Assembly (NCBI GenBank): GCA_028095005.1
Contig: CM051461.1
Span: 169,763,144 to 169,827,143 of the forward strand
Source: Rhynchospora pubera
Lineage: Eukaryota; Streptophyta; Magnoliopsida; Poales; Cyperaceae
Direction: 5' to 3'
DNA length: 64,000 nt
This document shows, one piece after another, positions 1 through 11,609 of this stretch; position 1 is the first letter of the stretch, and every line of letters begins with the position of its first letter. The notes under the pieces were generated by a model that did not search any database, was not told the DNA's origin, and saw nothing but the letters and a program-made list of their open reading frames with translations. The translations under genes were made by a program, and so were the position numbers.

Positions 1-330
1 CAAAAAATCTAACTACGTGGGGTCATAATAAAGTAATTCTAACATATTCATGGGGTTCAAAAATGAACTTTTTTTTTTTAATAATTTACTTAATAACAAA
101 CAAAATTTTATATTTTTAGGTCTAATAAATAATAAATGTGGTCAATTGCATTCTATTAGGCTCACTTGGCTCCGCCTGCTACTCGGGTCAGAGCGTAAGC
201 TAGTGATGCTTTCGGCTAGTGGACTCTAGATTGATAACAATAGAGATTATAGAGAGTATGTTGGAGATGATGAGATGGAAAATAGTTATTATTGTTTTTA
301 GAATTGCTCTAGAAATAGATCTTCATACTT
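1..330. other. AT-rich intergenic DNA, nothing recognised
   Basis: No coding exon, RNA gene or defined repeat end is visible before the first SINE copy. Homopolymer A and T runs are common. The only short open frames are isolated and lack splice context. Confidence 0.5.
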
Positions 331-476
331 TTTTTTTTGAAGAAAGAGAAAGGTCTTTGCCATAAGTGTCTTCTAATTTTTTTGAAATTAAAGATGCATG
401 CGAAATTTGAAATTTGAATCCTTAACTTCTTTGAGACCAGTCTAATACTCTTACCACTAAGCCACTAAACCACATG
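331..476 (-). mobile_element. tRNA-derived SINE, copy 1
   Basis: Read on the minus strand, the copy begins with a tRNA-like head. An A-box-like stretch (TTAGTGGTAAGAG) is followed about 30 nt later by a B-box-like stretch (AAGGATTCAAATT), and the copy ends in an A-rich tail at its 3' end. The sequence CATACTT flanks it on both sides (324-330 and 477-483), which is a plausible target-site duplication. A related copy on the plus strand near 2.9 kb shares the same head and the tail motif 'ACAAAGACCTT..CTCTTTCTT'. SINEs of this design are transcribed by RNA polymerase III and mobilised by LINE enzymes; that part is family knowledge. Confidence 0.7.
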
Positions 477-2066
477 CATACTTGTGATTATTTACACAGC
501 AATTCAATACAACTTCTATTTCCTATAATGCGGGGCCAAGAATATTTCAAAATATTGATTAGTTGTAAATTTACCAGGTCTTTCATACCAATTACCAGCT
601 CATTTATTGTATTAGCAGGTGCGAGTCTGGACCCATTGAATCTATATAGTAAAGATTGCAAAATAGATCGCATTTTTTAAACTTTAATTATAAGAATATG
701 TCAGTACTAATTAATAACGAAATTCCAGCAACCATGGCAACTAGTCAAATATTTATCAAAACAAAAAAAAATACAATTTTCTTTTTTTTTTATATAGTTT
801 AAATAGATTACATATCGACATGTATTTTGTAAATATGAAATTACTGTAGTACTCCATTTTTTGACCAAACAATTTTAAATAAACTTAAGAAATATAAAGT
901 GAGATAACTAGTTCTTCATAAATATTTTTCAATCTTCCTCTTCCGCCGAAACAATTGATTCCGGTGTGGATCAGACTTAACTGTCCAGCCTGTCAGAAGG
1001 ACGAGTACCAGGCACGACATGCAGTCAGATATCGCACTTCCATTCTCCAGTATTAGCGAAACATCTCTCATCCAATCAGGCTATTTTGCTGTCTCCAGTT
1101 TAATTTACTGGAGGTAATTATCGGACTGTTCAGACAACTTGCGGCCTTGCGGGCCAAGTAAGACTTTCGATCGGGTCGGCGTGAACAGAAATCAAGGTTT
1201 CCTTTTTACATACCTGTGAAGTGCTATGTGTAGTGGGTCATTCACTTTTCTACTTCTATTTGAAAGAGTAATCTCCTATACAATTTTGTTATACGAAGAG
1301 AGCCATAGGAGAAATTCGAAAAAGGAAAGTAAAAGGCTGAGAGCAAAGCTGTTGACCAAACAAAAAGAAGTTACCCTTCTCTTGCAAGGCTCAGACAATA
1401 GGGAGTGTCTAGATTATTAAAATGGCTAAGTGGCCGCATTAATTACGGGACAGAAGAAAAAGAAAACAAAACTGTGACCAAGATGTGTTGACCAATACAA
1501 AGTCCTTTTACATTAACTGAGATAAAGTCTTTCTATTTGCATTTGAAGGACTTTGTTAGGGGAAAAAAAGAATATTCTTCGGCAAGGAAGCGAGGAAAAA
1601 AAAAATGGAAAAATTCTAGTGTGAGAACACATTTTGAATCGGGTTTTAATCGTAATCGTTCATGAGTGTTAATGAATTCATATTTTTTTTGAAAGTGTAC
1701 AGTTGAGATTAAAACTTGACTCAAAAATGAATTTTTATGGTAGAATTTCTAAAAAAATAATAAAAGAGTACAAGTTTTCCCGGAGTAATAGATGTGTTTT
1801 CATAGGGATTAATGTTTTTTTTTTGGTCTTTTTTTCATTTTGTTGTTAATGAAAACAAAGAATTTGGAATGTAAATTTTATTTCGAGTCTAATCCTTGGT
1901 GCTTGCTGTCGACTGTCGTATGTCATATTTTAATTTAACAAATAATTTATTGGTTAAATTTATTTTTGCAATGTAATGTTATTTGATTTAAAATTACTAA
2001 TATATATCTTATTACACCTTGTAAGATAAATTTGAAATATGCAGGAAAATATATTTTAATTAGTAG
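477..2066. other. Gene-free AT-rich stretch
   Basis: No conserved protein or splice-supported exon was recognised. The small open frames at 474-680, 1226-1420 and 1533-1724 are short, low in complexity and lack family motifs. A segment near 960-1200 is less AT-rich, but nothing in it could be identified. Confidence 0.45.
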
Positions 2067-2388
2067 GAGTTTTGCTATGGTGAGTCACGACTCGCGACTC
2101 ACTAGAAGGTCTATGAGTCACGTTCAAAACTCATAGATCTGGTTCAAAATGACCGATCCAAACCGTCTAATATGATCTCCCAATTAAAATCTCCATGCAG
2201 ACGAAATTTTGAACTGTTCAAAAACAACAATTTAAAAAAATCCGAATAATATACTTAAAAATTTAAAAAATATATATAAAATTTGGTCTGCATGGAGATT
2301 TCAAAAGAAAGACCCTATTAGACGGGTTTGATCGGTCATTTTGAACTAGATCTAGGAGTTTTGAGAGCGACTCACTGTAGCAAAACTC
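2067..2388. mobile_element. Mutator-type foldback MITE (322 bp)
   Basis: The two ends are inverted copies: GAGTTTTGCTATGGTGAGTC at the left and, reverse-complemented, GAGTTTTGCTACAGTGAGTC at the right. The arms stay complementary well inward; the segments around 'TCTCCATGCAGACGAAATTTT' and its partner 'AAATTTGGTCTGCATGGAGA' pair. The flanks TAATTAGTAG (2057-2066) and TAATTCGTAG (2389-2398) match at 9 of 10 positions, as expected for an aged 9-10 bp Mutator-type target-site duplication. There is no coding capacity. Confidence 0.72.
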
Positions 2389-2435
2389 TAATTCGTAGTA
2401 TTTTAACTTGACATTTTAAAATATTAGTTTTAAAG

Positions 2436-2588
2436 GGGCCGTTTGGATCGTATGAGAATACGAGGAATAATTTCTTCCTAGGCGTAAATTTATTATAAAC
2501 AATCCAAACTCTTCACAAAGTTACACACTTCTCAATACTTTTCGTCTAAAAATAGACTATTCCTCTTATTCCTAAACAATCCAAACTG
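2436..2588. mobile_element. Tourist-like MITE, copy 1 (degenerate right end)
   Basis: The left end reads GGGGCCGTTTGGAT. The body contains the family core 'ATAAACAATCCAAACTCTTC' followed by 'ACAAAGTTACACACTTC'. The right end (ATCCAAACTGAT) has lost its terminal GGAGCC. The target-site duplication is no longer clear. Confidence 0.65.
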
Positions 2589-2907
2589 ATAGAAAAAGTA
2601 TAGTTGCGATAATTAGGGTAATGTAGATATAGACATGATTATGCCTGAATTTGAGATCCAATCGTAAGCTGAGCTAGAAATTAATTTATAGATTAAAATA
2701 TAACAATTTATAGAATACCTCATATGATTATAATTATAAATTTAAAAATAGAGTTCGATAAGAAGATAACATATAAACTTTTTCAGAGTTTAAATACAAT
2801 GATGAATAAAACAATTTAATTTAGTGAGGAAAAATATACACATAAAGCTTTTAAAATAAAACAATATAAGAGGGACGGTGTCCTCGTCTTAACATGCAAG
2901 TCTGCAC

Positions 2908-3034
2908 GCGGCCTAGTGGATCAGTGGTAAGAACACTAGACTAGTCTTCAAGAGATCAAGAATTTAAGCTCCCGCATGCACCTTTAATTTAAAAAAAAAA
3001 AGATGACAAAGACCTTCCTCTTTCTTAAAAAAAA
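2908..3034 (+). mobile_element. tRNA-derived SINE, copy 2
   Basis: The tRNA-like head contains 'GGATCAGTGGTAAGAACACT' (A-box region) and 'GAGATCAAGAATTTAAGC' (decayed B-box). These are followed by 'GACAAAGACCTTCCTCTTTC' and an A-run. It is the same family as the copy at 331-476, in the opposite orientation. Flanking repeats are too decayed to call a target-site duplication. Confidence 0.62.
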
Positions 3035-3451
3035 TGAAAATCCGCATCTAATCCAATAGTCTAGAGGGATGATAACAGGTTGAAATTTTGAGATAATAGA
3101 ACAGATTTACAGAAAACGAAGTACGTTTTTATTAGATGTTAAAGCAGACTATGAATTCATAAATTTGGTCTATTTTTATTTATTGTCATTCCATCATAAA
3201 AATTTAAAATTTACTGCAATAAAAAATGAGAGTAAAGAAATACTGTAAAATATATTTATTTTGACAAATTAGTGGAAAGATTATTTTTCTTTAGGGTTGG
3301 GTGGGTGGCCAAGCACCACACCAAAATTTTATTAAATAAAATTATTTACAAAAGTGGAAAGAATTTTTAATGTCCCTATTTATTTTAATTCTTTTACAAA
3401 TTTACTGGACGCAAAATTTTGATCAGGCTCAGGCATGCCAGAAGCATGCAT

Positions 3452-3617
3452 GGGCCGTTTGGATCGCTTAGGAATTTAGGGAATTTGGGGAAGTTGCAAT
3501 TCCTAAGAATAAATTTATTGGGAAGTGTGTAATTTTGTGAAGAGTTTGGATTGTTTATAATAAATTTATGGTAGGAAGATGAAATTCCCCAAATTCCTTG
3601 GGAAATCCAAACAGCCC
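3452..3617. mobile_element. Tourist-like MITE, copy 2
   Basis: Ends GGGCCGTTTGGAT and ATCCAAACAGCCCC are inverted. The core appears in reverse orientation (GGGAAGTGTGTAATTTTGTG, then AGAGTTTGGATTGTTTATAA), so the element is inserted opposite to copy 1. It lies 1.5 kb upstream of the ABCB1 start. Confidence 0.68.
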
Positions 3618-4280
3618 CGCAGTCAGTTTTTTTGGTATAGAACAACAGTATCACCGAGTGGCCAAATCACATGCAGAGCAGGCTTAGCTTGGGAACCGGC
3701 CGGAACCCGGAAGCGCTTGTACCGCCTTTAGTCATAGTCGCAGAATTCTCTCGTACCAAACAGACGCGGTTCAAACTAGTAGTAGTAGGCATTAGGCACC
3801 GCACTGCTAAAAATTCAGAGAGAACAGTAGCAGTCGACTGTGCACAGTGTCACAGACACAGTGTACATTTTCTAGCCCAGTTTAGTTTGGTTTGGTTTCC
3901 AGTTGGTCAAAACTGGAAAATGCTTTTTTCCCACCTCATCTCAGTTTTCACACGTCCGCTTGTCGGGTAGACCGTTTTTCGTTTTAAATGTGTTTTTTTT
4001 TTAATTTTAATTATTAAACCCATTTACTATGCACGTCTTTCCCTCCTTCCCATTTTTCTATTTCTGACCAATGAGGTTTGCTCCATTCTTGGTGAATTAA
4101 GTATATTTTAATTTTTAACAATCGTATTTATTTATAGTTTCATGTTCCTATTGCAGTGATATAATGAAGGAGCAACTGTTGCATTATTGCATATGCTTCG
4201 CTTAAAGGAATTTGTTGATTTCCATTGAAATTATACATAGAAATATATGAACATTATTCGGTGGACTAATTTTTCAGTTT

Positions 4281-4423
4281 TTTTTTAAGATAAATTGGAA
4301 GTCAGGCCTTCTAATTTATTTTTAAATTAAATGTCTATGAAAGACCTTCTAGTCGGGTTTCGAACCTATGACATTTAACTCAAGATATATTTCTCTTTGT
4401 CACTAAACTAAGAGGTGATTCTC
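4281..4423 (-). mobile_element. tRNA-derived SINE, copy 3
   Basis: On the minus strand, 'TTAGTTTAGTGACAAAGAG' (A-box region) precedes a near-perfect B-box, AGGTTCGAAACCC; the copy ends in an A-run. The flanks GACTAATTTTTCAGTTT (4264-4280) and GACTAATTTTTTAGTTT (4424-4440) match at 16 of 17 positions, a clear target-site duplication for LINE-type insertion. It lies about 0.7 kb upstream of the ABCB1 start, so it could contribute to that promoter region; this is only inferred from position. Confidence 0.75.
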
Positions 4424-5097
4424 GACTAATTTTTTAGTTTAATTGTAGTCATTTATAATTTTATTCTAACAATGCGTTGTACAATCCATGAAAAAAAAAT
4501 TAGTCCACTACAAAATTTGCTAAATATATAGTGTCTAAACTAACGTGCTAAACATATACATTTGCATCGTACATTGATTAACATGCGAGCATAATTTTTT
4601 GGCGCCAATTTGCTGTACATATTTCACCATAAAACCTACTTTACACCCCTCCAAGGACAACAAGACATCTTACATGAGGCAAAAATAATTGTTACGTAAA
4701 CTTATTAATTTATTTATCAAGTTTTAAACTCATTTTAGCAATAATAAATCATTCACTTACCTCAGAACATATTTACGGGGAAATATTGTGTACGCGTAAC
4801 AAATACAATCACAGGATTTTTCATTTATATAGCGCAAAAATGCAAAATAGAGTCACCTCACTTGAGTTTATATTAATTTACACCAAGGAAGCGTCGTTTA
4901 AAAGGCACCTAGCGTTAACACCGGAGAAATAAAAGAAAAGAAAAAAAAGGAAGAAGCAACTAAACCAAACAAACAAAGAGCCTTGCCTAGTGTCACTCTA
5001 GCCAGACAACCTCCATTAGACTAGGAACTGATACAAAGAGAGAGACTGAGTGTGAAGGAAAGAAAGACACTTTCTTCTCTCCAATCGATACCTCTTC

Positions 5098-8000
5098 ATG
5101 TCATCCGACCCAAATCCACTCCACACCTCTTCTTCCTCTACAAAACCCACTGACGAAGAATGGAACCGACCCGAGCTCCAGTCTTTCCACATCGATTCCT
5201 CTGTCACCATTCCCTCCATTCCTACCACCTCTCCTCCTTCCACTGACCTTCCTCTCTCTGAAATGGCCACCTCCAGTTCCAAACCTCCTGCAGAGGATGA
5301 GAAACCCGTGCCTCCGGCTCCGGCTGTCGGGTTGCTTCAGCTCTTTCGCTTTGCGGATAGTTTGGATTATGTTTTAATGGCTATCGGATCTGTCGGAGCT
5401 CTTGTTCATGGTTGCTCTCTCCCTGTTTTCCTCAGATTCTTTGCGGATCTCGTTAATTCTTTCGGGTCTAATGCCGATGACCCCGATACCATGGTTCGCG
5501 AAGTTGTAAAGGTAGTTCAGCTCATTCTCTTACCTTGTCTCTGTTTCTCTTGTATTGAATTTCATTACTTGCGCTTTTGTGTGCTTAATTTGAGTTGGTG
5601 TTGGTTTTGAACCTTTGATTCAGTATGCTTTTTATTTTCTTGTCGTCGGAGCTGCAATCTGGGCTTCATCATGGGCTGGTGAGACATTTACTTGAATTGA
5701 GATCTCAATTTTGACATTCTCGATTCAATGGTTGATTATATCTTATCTATTAATTCTATGGTTATTGTGGAAAACAGAGATATCATGTTGGATGTGGACT
5801 GGCGAGAGGCAATCGACGAAAATGAGGATTCGGTATCTAGAGGCGGCACTGAACCAAGATGTTTGCTACTTCGACACCGATGTGCGCACCTCCGATGTTA
5901 TCTATGCCATCAACGCCGATGCTGTCATAGTCCAGGATGCTATTAGTGAGAAGGTGTGTAGCGAGTTGGTCACTTTAATGTGGTCCTACTTATCACCCTC
6001 TGTTTCTTACATGTATGTTTCATGTTTTTACTTGTACCACTAATTGTAGTTGGGGAACTTGATACATTACATGGCAACTTTTGTGTCGGGCTTCATAGTC
6101 GGGTTCACGGCCGCATGGCAATTGGCGCTTGTTACCCTTGCGGTGGTTCCGTTAATCGCAGTTATCGGTGGTCTTAGTGCTGCAGCCCTTGCCAAGTTCT
6201 CTTCTACGAGTCAAGATGCACTTTCTAAAGCAAGCAACATTGCTGAACAGGTACAACATTTTTTACTCCATTTTAGTGCGCACACTTTATTTTTGTTTGT
6301 TTCTTCACTGGGACTACAGTTTAAATGTTTGTCATTTTTGTTTTTCAACCCTTTTTACAGGCATTGGGACAAATTAGGATAGTTCAGGCATTTGTAGGTG
6401 AGTCAAGAGTGCTCCAAGCATACTCTGCAGCATTGACCGTGGCACAGAGGATCGGGTATCGTAGCGGGTTGGCTAAGGGGCTTGGGCTGGGTGGGACCTA
6501 CTTCACAGTCTTTTGCTGTTATGCTTTGTTATTGTGGTATGGTGGCGTTCTTGTTCGCCGGCATCATACCAATGGTGGTCTTGCAATTGCCACCATGTTT
6601 GCTGTCATGATTGGTGGATTGTAAGTACATTTCTACAATCTGCTTTAGTTTATATCTTATTCAGGAAAAATGTTAAGTATAGGTGTTAAATTACGTAATT
6701 TGTAATATAGGGCTTTGGGACAATCAGCTCCGAGCATGGCAGCTTTTGCAAAGGCAAGGGTTGCAGCTGCTAAGATATACAAAACAATAGATCATAAACC
6801 AAGCATTGATCGAAATAGTGAGTCAGGGATTGAGCTGAGTTCTGTAACCGGCCTCCTTGAGTTGAAGCATGTCAATTTTGCATACCCGTCTCGGCCAGAG
6901 GTTCTTATATTGAAGGATCTTTCTCTGACGGTTGCTGCTGGAAAGACGCTTGCCTTGGTCGGAAGCAGTGGGTCTGGCAAGAGCACTGTAGTTTCACTTA
7001 TCGAGCGGTTTTACGATCCAACTGCTGGTAATTAATTATCGTGATTAGAATTGACAAAGAAAAATGAATAATTATGTACCAACTCTTTGAGTTCAATAAA
7101 TTTTCAAAATTTGTTGTTTGTTTGTTTAGGTGAAATATTGCTAGATGGGAATGACTTGAAGAGATTAAAGCTTAGGTGGCTGAGGCAACAGATTGGTTTA
7201 GTGAGTCAGGAACCAGCCCTATTTGCCACAACAATAAAAGAGAATCTCCTTCTAGGAAGAGAAGATGCCACACAAGTAGAGATTGAAGAGGCAGCAAGAG
7301 TTGCCAATGCACATTCTTTTATAATTAAGCTTCCCGATGGATATGATACCCAGGTCAGAATCAATCATTCATTTCTTTTCATGCCTTACCTCTGTTTCCT
7401 TTTTACTGCTGTCTTTTACTGTCTTTATCTTTAGCTAGTTTCAATATTTGACAAGGCATTATCTCCTCCATTGTTGGTCCCTTTCTTGCGTCTCTTTCTT
7501 TAGTTTCTGTGAGACAAAAATGTCCGCTTTATTGTGTCCCCACCAACAGATGAGGTTATATAAGAACTTGATCCCTCACAAGTCATTCAGTGGTGTCATC
7601 TGTGTTATGAATCATTCACAAGAATCCCATTTTGAAGTGATGTTATGTGCTTCAGCAACCTGCTACATGGATTAGCACAGTTGCAACAAGCATAGTTTTA
7701 GTATGCCTACTTATCTGTTTTTCTGGCAGTTAAAAAATGTTTTCTGGTCTCTCTTTGTTTATTGAGTGTTTTAGGTGCTACTTCTCTCTTTTTCTTGTGC
7801 TATGAACTCTTACTCTAGGTTAGTGGACCTGCTTAGCTCTTTTGCGGGCCATTACAGCAGATTAGAAGACAAGATATGTTCATTGGGGAAACCTCAACCC
7901 AGTACCACACAAATGGTTGTAGAGAATTGTGGTGCTGTCTAATTGTTTGCAGTGCCACTTTGTCCCAACAACGAGTAACATGACAAGATTCGTTTCTTAA

Positions 8001-11000
8001 GGGTCGTTTTCTACATCCATGAGCTGAGTTCAGCTACCAGCCCATGTTTAAATGGAGTTAGGTTTCAAATCCCTAGTTTGTTTCCCACTTGTATCCATCT
8101 TCTAACTAAAAGTATATAATAATGTTTCCGACTTGTATCCATCTGCTCATGTATTTATAATAATATAAAGCGGAAAGCTCACTAGTGGGGAATGTCAATT
8201 TTCAAAATGATCCCGAGAATCCCCTTGTCCTTTGTTATTAGATTAATGATTCCTTGAAAAATAGGTTTATGGCTTTTTATTATAGCATCTTTGAGTTTCT
8301 AGGCAGGAGAATATTTTTTAATAGAGCATGTCACATGGCCTATGGTAGAAATCTCTGTACATATGTTATAACTAAAGTGTTGTCAACCCTAACCTTGTAA
8401 ACTGCATAATTCAGTCAAACTGACCTGACTTATATTAATGATGCTTATCCCTTTTTGTATCTTATTAAATTCCAAAGTCTTTAGCTTCTATTTTTTGTTT
8501 GTCAAAGTCACCTCCCTTGACTGGAATCGTAGAAGTTTTACTGATCTTTTACATTTCTTAATCAGTAAAAGACCCTCAGTGGTCCATGCTCTGTTACTTA
8601 AGTTTCTGCCTGTTACTATTAATGAAAGGCATCCGAAATTACTGGACTTATGGAGAAGGTGTTCATTTTCCCGAAATTAAAATAAAAGAACAAAGGCAAC
8701 TGAAAAAAACAACGGTTTCAAACTTATAAATGTTATTTACCAAACAAACTCAACTTAGAAACCGCTGATGGATTTTTACTGGTAGATTTTAAAACTATTT
8801 TAACAACTCACAGCCAGTTAAAAGGGTTAAGCTATCTAATAGCGTTCAGATTTTCGAGCATGACTCAATACTATTACTGGTAGAAGATTTAAACTTTCAA
8901 TTCTTCAGAATAGCCTGATAAATACAACTTTGACCGTGTAACATAGGTGGGAGAAAGGGGGTTGCAACTGTCAGGCGGACAGAAGCAGCGCATAGCTATT
9001 GCACGTGCCATGTTAAAGAACCCAGCAATCCTCCTTTTGGATGAGGCAACGAGTGCCCTTGACTCAGAGTCGGAGAAACTGGTTCAGGAGGCACTTGACC
9101 GCTTCATGATTGGTCGCACCACCCTTGTGATTGCTCACCGTCTCTCCACCATCCGCAAGGCTGACACTGTTGCGGTTATACAACAGGGCAGCCTGTCAGA
9201 AATTGGGACACATGATGATCTCATGTCTAAAGGGGATAATGGCCTGTATGCAAAGTTGATTCGCATGCAAGAGCAGGCACACGAGGCAGCTATGATCAAT
9301 GCCCGCAAAAGCAGCGCCAGGTACCAAAATCAGATTGTGTTTATGGACCTTATATAACTCTATAAACTCTAAGAGATGGCTCTGTTTTTCGTATTTTATT
9401 TTAGAGTGCTTTCTGTTTATTTAAATCTTTTTTGCTTTCGTTTTCCTTTTGTTATATTTCTTTGGTTTTTGGTTGATGTTATTTAGGAAGTTTCTGTTTT
9501 AGATTTTAGTGCTAAACATATTAAATTTTTCAATTTTTATTCCAGGCCCTCGAGCGCACGGAATTCAGTAAGCTCACCGATCATGATGAGGAACTCGTCC
9601 TATGGTCGGTCACCATACCGGCGCCTCTCTGACTTCTCTACCTCTGACTTCAGCCTCTCATTTGACCCTCACCACCGCATGGAGAAGCTTGCTTTCCGAG
9701 TTCAAGCGAGCTCCTTTGTTCGTCTTGCCAAGATGAACTCCCCTGAATGGGCCTACGCCCTTGTGGGCTCCATTGGCTCCATGGTTTGTGGTTCCTTTAG
9801 TGCTATTTTTGCTTACATTCTCAGTGCTGTTCTGAGCATATACTATGCACAAGACCCAAAGTACATGAACCGTGAAATTGGGAAATACTGTTATTTACTT
9901 ATCGGCATGTCATCAGCCGCACTCTTATTCAACACGGTACAACATCTCTTCTGGGACACAGTTGGGGAGAACTTAACAAAGCGTGTCCGAGAGAAGATGT
10001 TCACTTCTGTTCTGCGTAATGAAATTGCATGGTTCGACCGAGAGGAAAATTCAAGTGCGAGAATTGCTGCTAGACTGTCATTGGATGCACACAATGTGCG
10101 ATCAGCAATAGGAGATAGGATTTCAGTTATAGTTCAAAACTCAGCTCTCATGCTTGTTGCTTGCACAGCTGGGTTCATTTTACAATGGAGGCTTGCACTT
10201 GTGCTCATTGCTGTGTTCCCTCTTGTTGTTGGTGCGACTGTCTTACAGGTAATAAGTCTAAACCAATGTATGTTGCTTAATTTTTTTTCTATTTTTCAAT
10301 GCTAGATTCACTTAACAAAAAATTTGACTTTGTTTCCATGCAGAAAATGTTCATGAAAGGTTTCTCTGGGGATCTTGAAGGGGCTCATGCCAAAGCTACT
10401 CAAATTGCAGGGGAGGCTGTGGCGAATGTGCGTACAGTGGCTGCATTTAATTCAGAGACAAAAATTACACGGTTATTTGAAGCCAATCTGAGAGGCCCAC
10501 TCCGGCGGTGCTTTTGGAAGGGCCAGATTGCTGGCAGTGGATTTGGTGTGGCTCAATTCCTTCTGTATGCATCTTATGCTCTTGGTCTGTGGTATGCATC
10601 TTGGCTAGTCAAGCACGGTGTGTCTGACTTCTCCAAGACTATTCGTGTGTTCATGGTTCTCATGGTCTCAGCGAATGGTGCTGCAGAGACCTTGACACTT
10701 GCACCTGATTTTATAAAAGGTGGCCGGGCTATGCACTCTGTTTTTGAAACAATTGATAGGAAGACTGAGATTGAGCCAGACGAGCCAGAGTCTATACCAG
10801 TACCAGACCGTTTACGTGGTGAAGTTGAGCTCAAGCATGTTGATTTCTCATATCCATCCCGACCGGATGTGTCCATATTCCGTGACTTAACCCTCAAAGC
10901 TCGTGCTGGTAAAACCTTAGCACTAGTTGGCCCTAGTGGATGTGGGAAGAGTTCAGTGCTTGCTCTAATTCTGCGGTACTATGAACCAAACTCAGGTCGA

Positions 11001-11609
11001 GTTCTTATGGATGGAAAGGACATAAGAAAATACAATCTCAAATCGTTGAGGCAAGCAATAGCAGTTGTGCCACAAGAGCCCTTCCTCTTTGCTGCCACTA
11101 TTTTTGACAACATAGCCTATGGTAAAGAAGGGGTAACTGAGGCAGAGGTGGTGGAAGCAGCGACCCAGGCTAATGCACACAAGTTTATATCAGGGTTACC
11201 TGACGGATACCGAACATTAGTCGGAGAGCGTGGGGCCCAGCTGTCGGGTGGGCAGCGGCAGCGGATAGCGATAGCCAGAGCATTGGTGAAGAAGGCACAA
11301 GTCATGCTTCTAGATGAGGCAACTAGCGCCCTAGATGCAGAGTCTGAGAGGTGGGTCCAGGAGGCATTGGATAAGTCGGGATCTGGCCGGACCACGATTG
11401 TGGTGGCCCACCGTCTAGCCACAATTAGAAATGCTCATTCGATTGCAGTTATCGATGAGGGAAAGGTGGTCGAGCAGGGGTCGCACTCCCACCTGCTTAA
11501 CCACCACCCTGACGGGGTGTACGCGAAGATGCTACAGCTGCAACGACTTACACATCACCATGGAGGACCCGGTGCACCGGGTCCATCATCCATTGCTGGT
11601 GGATTGTAG
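5098..11609 (+). CDS. ABCB1: ABCB1/P-glycoprotein-1-type auxin transporter (10 exons, 1329 aa)
   Basis: Exons: 5098-5511, 5624-5678, 5778-5953, 6050-6250, 6361-6620, 6711-7027, 7130-7353, 8947-9320, 9546-10248, 10344-11609. All introns are GT-AG and all phases join. The protein is a full-size ABC exporter of TMD-NBD-TMD-NBD layout for the plasma membrane. NBD1 has Walker A GSSGSGKST (453-461), signature LSGGQ (557-561) and Walker B LLLDE (D581-E582). NBD2 has GPSGCGKSS (1104-1112), LSGGQ (1208-1212) and D1232-E1233. The linker (about 670-715) is Ser/Arg-rich (SSYGRSPY, SDFSTSDFSLS), as in Arabidopsis ABCB1, where it is a phosphorylation target. Similarity runs end to end, so assignment to the ABCB1 auxin-efflux clade rather than another ABCB is strong. 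An E-P pair (E1052-P1053) lies where auxin-transporting ABCBs have their D/E-P motif (from memory). A second in-frame ATG at 5263 (residue 56) has a better start context and would give 1274 aa. The first was kept because its W-rich extension resembles that of other dicots. Intron 7 is 1593 bp. Confidence 0.96.
7354..8946 (+). other. Large ABCB1 intron 7 (1593 bp)
   Basis: The intron is bounded by CAG|GTCAGA and CATAG|GTGGGAG, between the codons for DTQ and VGERGLQ, so reading frame is kept exactly. No transposon ends or coding remnants were recognised inside, although it is much longer than the other introns of this gene (about 80-225 bp). Confidence 0.85.

Noticed and set aside
331..476. Possible tRNA gene because of A-box/B-box-like motifs
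   Set aside because: It does not fold as a cloverleaf, ends in an A-tail and has flanking duplications, so it is a SINE.
3671..3970. 99-codon plus-strand open frame upstream of ABCB1
   Set aside because: No family similarity recognised; lies in a less AT-rich non-coding patch among repeats.
5016..5282. Minus-strand open frame opposite ABCB1 exon 1, and other frames antisense to ABCB1 exons
   Set aside because: They mirror the codon structure of the well-supported sense exons and have no domain or splice context of their own.
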